A stretch of DNA of 64,000 nucleotides from Blasia pusilla. Taxonomy: Eukaryota > Marchantiophyta > Marchantiopsida > Blasiales. Both the position numbers and the translations under genes were made by a program. Positions 12,530 to 22,901 of this stretch are shown here, piece by piece. The DNA is taken from assembly GCA_050084515.1 (NCBI GenBank), contig CM114275.1, positions 27,404,001-27,468,000 of the forward strand, in the 5' to 3' direction. Position 1 is the first letter of the stretch. Every line of letters starts with the position of its first letter. Below the pieces are notes generated by a model. That model worked only from the letters and a program-made list of their open reading frames with translations, ran no database searches and was not told where the DNA came from.

Positions 12530-12934
12530 ATGGATGAACTTGATGGCCGAGTAGATTATGGGATAATTTCTTTGAGAACAATAGGAACTTGCTTCCTAGG
12601 ATGTGGATTAGGGGTCCTCTCAAGAGATAATGGAGATGTCGCAGATTTTCTGAGTATCCTTGATCTTGGAATCTCGTCTAGAGCCCTTGACGTAGCAGCT
12701 TGGGTTGTCAGTCTCAAAGACACTATACTCCAATCCAAATTCATCCCTTTTTGTTCAAACAACAACATCAGCATGAATATTCTCCGCACTTCAACCTTCC
12801 TCCCTCGCTCCCTTCTAATGTTCATGCAGCAAGATCTCCTTTCCTCCCATACACATTTCATCCATGGATCACACGAATATAAGGAGATATTAAACTTTCT
12901 GCCATCCCACACCCTTTGTCCCATTGAACTCTAG
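12530..12934. other. Open frames of unknown meaning
   Basis: A 134-codon plus frame (12530-12934) and a 122-codon minus frame (12556-12924) overlap. Neither resembles a known family, and the minus frame has a helical, charged composition like the relics beside it. There is no evidence of expression. Confidence 0.2.
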
Positions 12935-13203
12935 AAAAATGGTTTCAAATCCTCCACCAAGTTCCAAGATATTTTCTTCCATTATGCAAACGTGAGTGGA
13001 GAGCATGTCATTGGAACAACATGTGGTAGTCTTAGTAAGCTAATGATCCGAGTCTTATCATCTTCTACTTAAGCCAGGGTTCTAGATTGTGGTAGGTGAC
13101 CCTAAATCTACAACAACCTCCATGAAAACTTCCAATCTTGGACCATCATCCTCTACTTCAAGTTGCAACTGATCAACAATGATTGATGGCTAGTATATAG
13201 GGT

Positions 13204-13362
13204 TATCCATTGTCTCTACTTGGGAATCCAAAAAATCTAATGTCAATGACATTAAAAAATATACCATCAAAAACCCCAAAAAATTTAAAAAAATTTGCGT
13301 CTGATCCAAGATGGATTAATTTATCCATTTTCTCTACTTGGGAATCCAAAAACTCTACTGTA
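13204..13362 (+). repeat. Direct repeat of ~41 bp, spaced 118 bp
   Basis: TATCCATTGTCTCTACTTGG at ~13204 recurs as TATCCATTTTCTCTACTTGG at ~13322, each followed by GAATCCAAAAA-TCTA. It lies just left of the GC-rich element at 13416. Confidence 0.65.
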
Positions 13363-13415
13363 ATATCTTCTTCATCTCTTGCGGGAATATTGCATGAATC
13401 CATGAATGAGGAGAG

Positions 13416-13859
13416 CAAGGTTGCACGGAAATGGACAAGTCCATCCATGGGACGGACATGTCCTCGGACATGCCCAGCCCGCACGTGAGCCCGCCCAGAT
13501 CCTACCACGTAGAACCAGGGTGACGGAGCCCACACCCGTAGCAGGTCCGCAACCACGCTCAAAGCCTGCCCCAATCCCGCCATGCTGCCCATGCAGGCCG
13601 TGAGCCCTCCCCCAGCCCGCCATGCGTGCCCTATGCGGGCGTCAGCCCGCCCTATGGGCCTATCATGGGCCCCACAATGGGTACGTGCGGCTTCCGTCAA
13701 CCCGGGTCTACGCGGTAGGCTTTGGGGCAGACTCCGGACAGGCTCGGGTGAAGGTCGCAGGTACTTTAGCCCGTACGGACATGTCCATCCTTAGGACCGA
13801 CATAAGTCTATGGACATGGACATCTCCACGCATATGAACTTTATTCGTGCGCAACCTTG
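13416..13859. mobile_element. GC-rich element with short terminal inverted repeats
   Basis: The left end CAAGGTTGCACGGAA is answered at the right end by TTCGTGCGCAACCTTG, its near reverse complement, giving ~14-bp TIRs around a 444-bp GC-rich body. Inside each end there are also GGACATG/CATGTCC repeats in opposite orientation, so the element is foldback-like. Its first ~23 bp match the 7156 element. Long open frames here (up to 165 codons on the minus strand) follow from the GC content and were not called as genes. Confidence 0.55.
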
Positions 13860-14499
13860 GAAGAGAGTGAAATAATGTTTGATCCCTACAAATAATGCAA
13901 AACCAAACTTTCAAATGCATGATTGAAAATGAACCTCGATTCAAACCATCAAATACCATGGAAGTTTTGCTTTGAAAATTTGTTTATTTCTTTTTGGGAT
14001 TATACTGATCAATGAACTCACAACTTGGATAGAAGACAATTTATATCTTGGTTGAGCTCCAAACAACATGCATTTCAATTAAAATACTTATGTAACTCGC
14101 AACCTCATACACATGGAAAATACAGATTTGATCTAATGACAAAATATATTAAAAAAATTCCTTCCAATATAAATAGTGAACCAAATATGATATATTTTTG
14201 GGCTTAGGTTAACAATCTAACGTCTACTCCACATCGATCCTAGGATGGGGCAAAAACAACAAGCACCATTCATAATAGTTGTTTGTTTTGTGGTCTCATT
14301 TGGAACACTATATATTGGCCTTTTCCTCTACAACCCTAATACCCCTTCCCCTTCCCCCTCACCAAAACCACCTCTTATGGATTCATCATCTTCTTGATCT
14401 TGTAATTCAACTTGTTATCCACAAAGGTACATCTCGATTGGTCTTTAACTCCCAATCTTTCATGGAGCACAAGATATGCAAAACTAAAAATATTCCTCA

Positions 14500-15430
14500 A
14501 AAACCTCTATAAAATAATCCCAAGGGAATAAACATCAAAAAACTTCGTGAATAATTGATCTTCCAATATAGTTGAAGCATTGAAATGCATCAAATGATGT
14601 TTTGTTAACTCTAGAGCTACGTTTGGACTGCGATTAGGTTGGGAATGAGGCTATTGAATGGAAGATCCGTGATTCCAAAAAACACTAAAGGGTGTCCAAG
14701 ATTGGAAGAGAAACTACTTGCTGAGTGAGAATCCCAATCACATAGTACAAAAAATATTTTGCATATGAAGATCCCCATGTACCCAACCATGGTTCTCGAA
14801 ATATGCAAGAGTCTCAAGAAGGGCAAGAGCAATGTCAACCCTTCTCATCATAAATACATTACATTACTCAAAATGAGGATTATCCAACCAAACTCTAGTG
14901 ATCATTATCATCTCCATCCTGTCCAACATCTTCTAGAGATTTCCACCATTTCGGAAAGGGAATACAAGGGCAATAACATGCTCCTTATGCCATGCAACCA
15001 TCTCCCTCTTGAACTCACTAAACCTAGATCCAAGTACTACGTCTCAATTAGGACAACTCCGGTCCTTGAACATCTTTGCAACATATGAGAATGAATCTTG
15101 CATTATTTGTACAAGCTCCACCCTCAAGAACTTGCATTTAAATACAACTCCAAGAAATAAATAAGGAATTTTCACTCATTGGGTTTAAGTTATATTTAGC
15201 TAATCGACTTGGTTGAACCACAACTTTTATCTTTTGGGTTGCAAACCAATTTTCCCACTCTTCAGCCTAACCAAAATATAATTTACTCATTATTGGATTG
15301 AGGAATCAAGTCACCAATCTTTCCTCAGAGTTAGATTCAATCTTAAGTTATCATTGACAGTCTTGGCTATCTCCACCAACTTCCTTACAAAAGTCTCAAA
15401 CCCATCTTGGGTTCCATAAGTACGGTATCT
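14500..15430 (-). pseudogene. Protein kinase-like pseudogene
   Basis: Minus-strand pieces appear in the order of a kinase domain. A helical N-terminal piece (GFETFVRKLVEIAKTV, ~15380) is followed by EMVAWHKEHVIALVFPF (~15000), then HGWVHGDLHMQNIF (~14755-14795), which matches the catalytic-loop HGDLxxxNI pattern, and KFFDVYSLGIIL (~14510-14546), which matches the subdomain IX DVYSxGIIL pattern. Stops and frameshifts separate all pieces, so it cannot encode a kinase now. The subfamily was not identified. Confidence 0.5.
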
Positions 15431-15439
15431 ATCTAAGAC

Positions 15440-16754
15440 CTTCTATCTTATGAAAATCTAGCATCATCCACCACGACATCCACTCATGTTGAATTTGGGC
15501 ATTGCATTTTTCCAATGCCCTTCCTCTCATTCCTCCCAATCCACTACCTCTTATTCTTACTCTTCCCTATATTGGTTGTCCTGTGAGTTCCGACTTTTGG
15601 GATTTTGCATTCCTTGTTTGATGATTCTCCCATGATATTTCACTACAATATCAAATCTTAAGTTAGTTTCTTATATTTTATGAATTCCAAAATAATCATA
15701 GCAGAATTTCTAGATTAAGTATCTTTGAATCTCAACTGTGAAATATGAGAGATCCCACATTTCAAAAAAATGGGGATTGTTGTTATGACAATAATAATCA
15801 TAAGTACCTTTTCTAGCGCGTCAAAAATATGCATAAGAAATCTTCACACCATAAGCAAATGGAAGAGTCGGTACGCCAACATACAAACATCCACCAATAG
15901 TAAAAATACCTCCTTCTATTGCATTCCACCTAAAGTACCTAGGGAGCTATTGAAAACAAAAAACTCTCCTGAAATCCACTTCTAGTAATGCAATAGAGGC
16001 GCTGAAGAATGAGATATGTAATTGGCGGACTTAGTACTTCTGTGGGAGAAGGAGGAGAAGGGGAGGAAAGGAAGGTGTCAAGCATCAAGTTGCCCAACGC
16101 CATACCATAATTCTTGGTGCCGAAGAAAAAAACCCCTGATATCTTTTTTGAAAAAAATCTCAAAAATTTGAGATATGCAAAACCTTTCTCACAACTCCAA
16201 TATCATGCCCAAAAGCCGCAATTTAATATCAAACTATGAGTCTGACTCACAATTGCTTTTGTGATTACGTTACAAGCTCAATACAAATCCCCAAAATTAT
16301 AATCTTTAGACTCACAACGGAGTCACACAAAGTAGACTTAAAAGTTGTAAATCGTAAAGGACTTGCAAACTAGCCAATATTGGCAAAATAAGACTCGTAT
16401 AGGAGTTGTCCCGATGCCTCTATCCCTAGTAGTACTAAGAGTGACTTGTTGATTTGCTTTGGTTACCTCTATCTATAAGTCATCCTTTTAGAGCTTTCTT
16501 GGAGTTTCTTCATTAGTTAGTTCAATGTCGTGAAGGTTGTTGTGACCTTTGTGCACAAGTTACCTTCTTGGAACCTTGGGGACTTGGAGAGGATAAAACC
16601 CTAATGGGGAGGATTAGACAAGATTATCTTTCTAAATTTGAACCTTCCAAGCATATACTAGAGCAAGGTGTTGTTGGGGATGCATTAGATCTAAATTCCC
16701 TCACGTTGAGAGTACGTGGGTTTGGCTTGATTTTAATTCAATGTATCGGAAAGT
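15440..16754. other. AT-rich intergenic DNA
   Basis: Only short open frames are present. No recognisable gene or clear repeat was found before the LTR at 16755. Confidence 0.4.
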
Positions 16755-17230
16755 TGTCACATCTTAGTTAACCGACACGTAGACTACCGCATTGATGGAA
16801 GAGAGGGTGAGCACGTTGTTTGGGTATAACTTCATCCTTAGATGTCGGATGAGGTTGCAAACATGTCCGCTGCGTCGGGAACATCATTTCTGACAAGTTC
16901 CCTAGTTTGGTCTTTATCCCCTATGTGATCTATTGATCGAGTCAGTGGTCACCCGATAACCTATGCACATAGGTTATCGTTTGGAGGCTATTTTTGGGTG
17001 AAGAGCCTTTTGGTTCTTTCCAAGGCTATAAGAGAGGGAAAGATGCCTTTCCCATGCCATCTTTCTCATGTTGGGCCTTAGGAGCACCTCTCTTTGCTTT
17101 GTGTGTAGTAGGAACTAAGGTGTTAGTGTATGGATTCCCTCATAGCGGAGGGTGGATGTGGATCGATATGTCGATGTAGATTCGAGAGTGGAGTTGGTTG
17201 TGTGAGCCATTTTTACTCTGATTTACATGA
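16755..17230 (+). mobile_element. LTR, copy 1 (3'-truncated)
   Basis: Starts TGTCACATCTTAG, like the complete copy at 62908. It shares ordered blocks with the other copies: TCGGATGAGGTTG, a short hairpin around CACATAGGTTATC, GAAGAGCCTTTTGG, a TATA-like CTATAAGAGAGG, TTTCTCATGTTGGGCC, GGAGCACCTC and CGATGTAGATTCGAG. The match stops near 17230, so ~140 bp of the right end are missing. No internal retroelement genes adjoin it. Confidence 0.7.
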
Positions 17231-18762
17231 GAAAGACGGGAGGAAGAAACTTGGGTAAATTTGTTCGACGTAGGTAGGCAAGCAAGTTGCCTCGACGGGG
17301 AGCCCATGGAGACGCTGGTTGGTGTTGATGTTGTCATTTCTCATTCAAAAGGCCATGCGGGGAAGCATTGCCTATTTTTTGTGGGTTTCTCTAGTGCGGC
17401 AATGGCAAAGTGTAGTGGGAGACGACACTCGAGTGTAGCATACCTATAGCCTCTGTAAGTATGGGCGTGAGTCGATGGGTGAGTGGCACATATTGGGAAA
17501 GAGAGAGCTAGAATCTTAGGTCTTGCAATATTTAGGGGTGGCAAGTGATGTTAGGGCACATCCGTTTTGGTCATAGACATAGAGACTAGGGTTAGGTTTC
17601 TTTTGATTTAGATCGAGTGGCAGTAGAATAACTGCCGCACAAGTAGGGGTGAGAGAGCACAGGTGTGCGAAGGGGACTGCCACACAAACTATGACAAGGC
17701 GGCTGCAGAGACGAAGGTGAGTTGCAACCACATAGGTAGTTGTGCCACGTAGTGAGGTGCGCAAGGAGATAGGAGCGTCTAGGTGGCTTAGGGTGAGTGG
17801 TGGGAGGCGCATGTCTTGACAGAGTTGCCAAGAGTGTGGAATCCGGAGTTGCATAGGGCAGCGCGCCCACATTTTGGACGGAGTCACAGCCGAGTTACGC
17901 CAGAAGTGGGAAGGAGTCGGAGCAACGTCCGGGGAGAACCGACAACGTGAGTAAAGCTGGCCGGTTAAAATCAGCAATTGACGACGCCCGGGAAAATTAG
18001 CCGGCTAAGATTCCGACGGCATCAGAGGATATTCCGGTTAATGGATGGCCGGCATTTCTTAAGCCGGAAATGTGCCGTTTCCCGGGAGGACTACGCCGGA
18101 ATGTTGCAGCTGCCGGTCACTTCCCCCGGATTCCGTCCAGAATGCATTTTACGGCGGTCGGTATTTTGCTGGACCACTTTCAGATGGTCGGAAAACCGGA
18201 TAGTAGGTGAGAACCGTTAGATTCTCATGCGGAGATCTTGGCCGTCCGATGTAGGGCAGCCGTAAATCAAGGCCGAAGGGACGTTAGGGAATGAGTGAGT
18301 GGGGGTGAGTCGGGTGACCGAGGTCCGAGACCGTCCGAGTCGGTCCAACTCGTCTGAGACTCCGAGGGCTGCATTCCCCGAATCGCCGAAGGGGGTCCAT
18401 TCGCAAAGTTGCCCGAACTCTAGAGTCCAGACTGTGTCACTGCGCAGCTTGAGCGGATCGAGCGACTCGAGCGTGATTTGCAATCTTGCACCTATCTTGC
18501 TGCTCTTGCACTAGTGCTGCGAGTCCCGACTCCCGTGTCCCATGCTGTAATTCGTAAAATGCGTTCTGTGTTGCGAATCCTTATCCCTTTCTTCTTTGTT
18601 TGCATTACTCGGATGAGTCGGCTACTATCGGTGCTCCATCGTTAGCATCCGGAAGGAAAGACGCCACGGCAGCCACGGCCCACGGTTTTAAACTTGACGT
18701 CAGCATCTTTGAAAAGTTGATTTTGGCATGCAAACATTCTCTGCCGTCTTGTTCAGAGTTGC
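17231..18762. other. GC-richer intergenic DNA before the minisatellite
   Basis: Open frames here are short, conflict across strands and lack recognisable domains. From ~17980 to 18240 the text has many CCGG and GCCGG motifs, similar in style to 23040-24300 upstream of the second hAT-like copy. It could be old flanking or promoter DNA of the duplicated unit. Confidence 0.35.
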
Positions 18763-19817
18763 TCAGATTCATTGTGACAGTCGCCGCTGTGACCGGAGGC
18801 TCTCTCGAGTGCATTTCTGTCAACGAGCATCCGCTCACTGCTCAGATTCATTGTGATAGTCGCCGCTGTGACCGGAGGCTCTCTCGAGTGCATTTCTATC
18901 AACGAGCATCCGCTCATTTTTTCCGATTCATTGTAGCGATCGCGGCGTGACGGAGGCTCTCTCGAGTGCATCCGAGCATCCGCTCATTCCGCCATCGCCA
19001 GATTCATTGTGACGATCGCCCGTTGTGACGGAGGCTCTCTCGAGTGCATTTGTCAACAAGCATCCGCTCCTTCGCTCGATTCATTGTGACGATCGCTCGG
19101 TGATTCATTGGAGGTTCTCTCGAGTGCATTTCGTCAACGAGCATCCGCTCATTCGCTCATCGCTCGATTCATTGTGATCGCCCGGGCGTGACGGAGGCTC
19201 TCTCGAGTGCATTTTCTATCAACGAGCATCCGCTCATTCCGCTCACTCACTCGATTCATTGTGACGATGCTTGTGTGACCGGAGGCTCTCTCGAGTGCAT
19301 TTCTATCGCGAGCATCCGCTCATTCCGCTCACGCTCAGATTCATTGTGACGCGGCGCCGTTAGGTGGACTCGGAGGTTCTCGAGTGCATTTACGTCAACG
19401 AGCATCCGCTCACTCCGCTCGCTCATTGCTTTCGATTCATTGTGACGATCCGCTTGGTGTGATCGGAGGCTCTCTCGAGTGCATTTTCAACGAGCATCCG
19501 CTCATTCCGCTCCTTCGCTCGATTCATTGTGGCGATCGCGGTGTGATCGGAGGCTCTCTCGAGTGCATTTACGTCAACGAGCATCCGCTCATTCCGCTCT
19601 TGCTTTCGATTCATTTGTGATCGCCGTTGTGACCGGAGGCTCTCTCGAGTGCATTTACGTCAACGAGCATCCGCTCATTCCGCTCCTTTGCTCGATTCAT
19701 TGTGTGATCGCATTTGTGACCGGAGGCTCTCTCGAAAGTGCATTTCGTCAACGAGCATCCGCTCATTCCGCTCCTTTGCTCGATTCATTGTGATAGATCG
19801 CCGCTGTGGACCGGAGG
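18763..19817. repeat. Minisatellite, ~12 copies of a ~75-95-bp unit
   Basis: The unit contains ATTCATTGTGA, a variable GATCGC block, GTGACCGGAGGCTCTCTCGAG, TGCATTT, GTCAACGAGCATCCGCTCA and a GCTC-rich spacer. The GAGCATCCGCTCA core occurs 12 times (for example near 18826, 18904, 18976, 19138, 19225, 19311, 19400, 19491, 19580, 19665 and 19754; the 19054 copy reads AAGCATCCGCTCC). Units differ by many small indels, so some of the length variation could be sequencing or assembly error. Confidence 0.9.
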
Positions 19818-20400
<583 letters not shown>

Positions 20401-20503
20401 CTTGGCTGCCACCTTTCTCTTGATGTGAACCAGTTTTGCTCTTGTCTAGAAGACGAGGCCTTGTTTAGACCTAAACCTTTGGTAACCCTTCATTGTCTGA
20501 GAT

Positions 20504-22759
20504 ATGGCTAAGAGACAGCGAATCATGAGCGAAATGTTAGCCAAAGACGTAAGCCAAGACTTTACTGAGAACTCAAGCCGGTCAGGGTCCTCAGATGGGA
20601 GGGAAAATGGGAATTTTGGTACTCCTTCCAGTAGTCTAATTGAGAAGAATCAACTGGCTTGGAAGGATGTCTGGTATAGCTTATTTGACTGGATAGAGTT
20701 TCATGCAGAATCTGGTAGAATATTTTGTAAGGTTTGTAGACAAGGAAAGGGTAAGAATTCCTTTGCAAGGGATGGTGCCATAAACTGTAACGTTTCAGCC
20801 TTTACAGATCATGGCAAATCGATTGAGCATATGAAACTTTCTTGGGCTGCTAATATATGACACAGGTCGATGGCCAAGGCCATTGCCACTACTAATCGGA
20901 CTTGTGACCAAGCCTTGTTAACATTGTTCAAGTGTGTATACTTCATCGCCAAGGAATCATTGGCTTTTTCCAAATTCCCGAATCTGTGTAAGTTGTTACT
21001 TTCAGTGAATGCACCAATTACCCGAGATTTATACCAAGATGAGAAGACTTGTGGTGATATGTGTTATTATATCAGTCAGGTAGTGCATAGAAGGACACTT
21101 TTAAAAGTTCAACAATCTCCTTTCTTTGGGATCATGATTGACGAGTCCACTTATATTTCAGTAACGGGCCATCTCGTTGTATTTGCAACTTACTTGTTAG
21201 AAGGGCAGGTTGAGAATTCGTTCTTAGGATTGTTGCAATGTCCAGAGAAGTGTTCAAATGCCATTACTAACAATCTTTTGGAGTTGATCAAGGACTCGGG
21301 ACTAGAGAGTTCAAAGATGGTGGCTTTTGGATCAGACGGAGCCTCAACTATGGTAGGTAGTCAGAATGGAGTAGCATCTCAGTTGAAGTTGAAAGCAAAC
21401 CCATTTTTGCTCTCTGTACATTGTGTTGCACATAAGACCAATCTTGCTTCTTTGACAGCAGCCAAAGGACCATGTTGTAAAGATGTATCTATAGAGATTG
21501 ATTCCATCTTGAATTCTGTAGCTGGATACTTTAGAAGGTCCTCAAAGAAGAAGTGTGCTCTTGCAACTTTGCAAGAGAAGTTGAATGACTCTCAGAAGGT
21601 CATGAGGAGATATCATAAAATTCGTTGGTTGTCTCGATGGCAAGCCGTGACTACTTTTTGTGACTCCCTGGAATCTGTTCTCACCTATTTCAGGGACATT
21701 CCCCGCTCTGAAGATGATGGTAATGCTACTAATATGTACAACAAGCTCAGATCATTTGAAATGATCTATCAGTTGTACTTTTTGGCAGACATATTGTTTA
21801 TCCTTGCTAATTTGAGTAAGGTTTTCCAATACAAATTTGTAGATGTTAGTACTTTTGGTAGTATTGTGAATTCTGAGATAGCCTCTATTACAATGAACTT
21901 TGTAATGGAGAATCATGACTTGAATGCTTCTACATTCTCTGAAGAAACAGGTTATCATCTCTTACTTGATTTTGGACCTCTTGGTGGATACCTTAAACGA
22001 CTGCAATCTGAGATTAGGGGAAGAAAGTTCCATAGCATTGAAATGTCGAGAGATCGTACGGGAAAGGATTTACAAGCTGCTCTAACTTTCCAGAAGAACT
22101 TTTTTGAGAATGTATGTGTAGCCTTACATGATAGATTTAGGGATAATAGTTTGATAGGTGCAATGAAAATTATGAATCCTCTTCATATGCCCTCAAGGTT
22201 AGTAGGGTTGAATAGTTGGGGTTGCAAGGAAGTGGATGATCTTTGCGCACATTTTGGAAGGGAAACGCCTTTTAGGGGTCACTTGCAACCACCTCTTGTG
22301 AATTCAGCAAGTGTGAAGTCTGAGTTTCAATCCTTTAAGCGCATGGCCACCACAGAATGGAAAGATAGAAACTTTCGAGATTTGTGGGCAATGGTAAGTT
22401 GGAGCCCATCTTTGCAATGTAAGTTCTCTAATTTTCTTGTATTAGCTAACATTGCTAGGGTACAATGTGTGAGTACTACAATTTGTGAGAGAGCTTTCTC
22501 TGTGCAGAATTTGGTCAAGACAAAAAGTCGTAATCGATTGACGACTAAGCATTTAGATGTTGTTCTCAAGATAGCTTTAGAGGGTAAGATACTTGATTAT
22601 GAGGATTTGTTGGTAGAATCAGTAATTCTTTGGAAAAATTCTGCTAACTTTAGATATGTGTATTCTAATCCAGAGAAATATGTGAAAGGTAAGGATGATA
22701 CTCCATTGGAAGTTGCAAATGTAGAGGATTCTCCGAGTGCCCCAATTTCAAATGTTTAG
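20504..22759 (+). pseudogene. hAT/DUF4371-type transposase-like gene, copy 1 (one in-frame stop)
   Basis: One reading frame of ~752 codons from the ATG at 20504 to the stop at 22759 is broken only by TGA at 20858-20860. At the same place copy 2 has a sense codon in an alignment of equal length, so this is a nonsense change, not a frameshift. Order: a TTF/BED-like zinc finger (C75-x2-C78, H103-x5-H109), a DUF4371-like RNase-H region with IMIDES (first Asp) and FGSDGAS (second Asp), a VHCVAHKTNL box, an IRWLSRWQ box, and a C-terminal hAT dimerisation motif (TTICERAFSVQN...RNRLTTKHLDVVL). Family members resemble ZNF862/KIAA1586-type domesticated genes. An ATG at 20870 could give a 629-residue protein without the finger. 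Readthrough is also possible. Confidence 0.87.
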
Positions 22760-22787
22760 TTGGTGGGAAAAGAGAGATGTGAGAGGT

Positions 22788-22842
22788 CCCTTTCATAATA
22801 CATTGAAGTTTTGTTCTAAATCTTCAATGTATTATGAAGGGG
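22788..22842 (+). ncRNA. Perfect 21-bp hairpin downstream of hAT-like copy 1
   Basis: Arm 22788-22808 pairs with 22822-22842 along all 21 positions (one G-U), with a 13-nt loop. It lies 28 bp after the stop codon. Copy 2 has a hairpin at the same place with different arm sequence. It could be a structured 3'UTR, a small-RNA precursor or a transposon end. It is typed as ncRNA for lack of a better term. Confidence 0.6.
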
Positions 22843-22846
22843 TAGG

Positions 22847-22901
22847 ATCCTTGGCTCCTGGTTGGGTGGAGGCCAGGCCAGGTTCAATTCCTGCCAAGGA
22901 T
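22847..22901 (+). ncRNA. tRNA-like fold lacking an anticodon arm (copy 1)
   Basis: An eight-pair acceptor-like stem (22847-22854 with 22894-22901) encloses a D-arm-like hairpin (CTCC 22855-22858 with GGAG 22868-22871, GG in the loop), then seven unpaired bases and a T-arm-like hairpin (CAGG 22879-22882, loop TTCAATT, CCTG 22890-22893) that abuts the acceptor stem. GGTTCAATTCC fits the Pol III B box. A good A box is absent, and there is no anticodon arm, so it is not a functional tRNA. Confidence 0.55.

Noticed and set aside
13203-13700. 165-codon minus-strand gene
   Set aside because: The frame is open because the GC-rich transposon body lacks stop codons; it runs across the element boundary and has no recognisable domain.
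18763-19817. CRISPR-like array
   Set aside because: The repeats are long, variable and lack unique spacers, and this is eukaryotic nuclear DNA. It is a minisatellite.
22847-22901. A functional tRNA gene
   Set aside because: It has a B-box match and acceptor, D- and T-like arms, but no anticodon arm, a poor A box and only ~55 nt.
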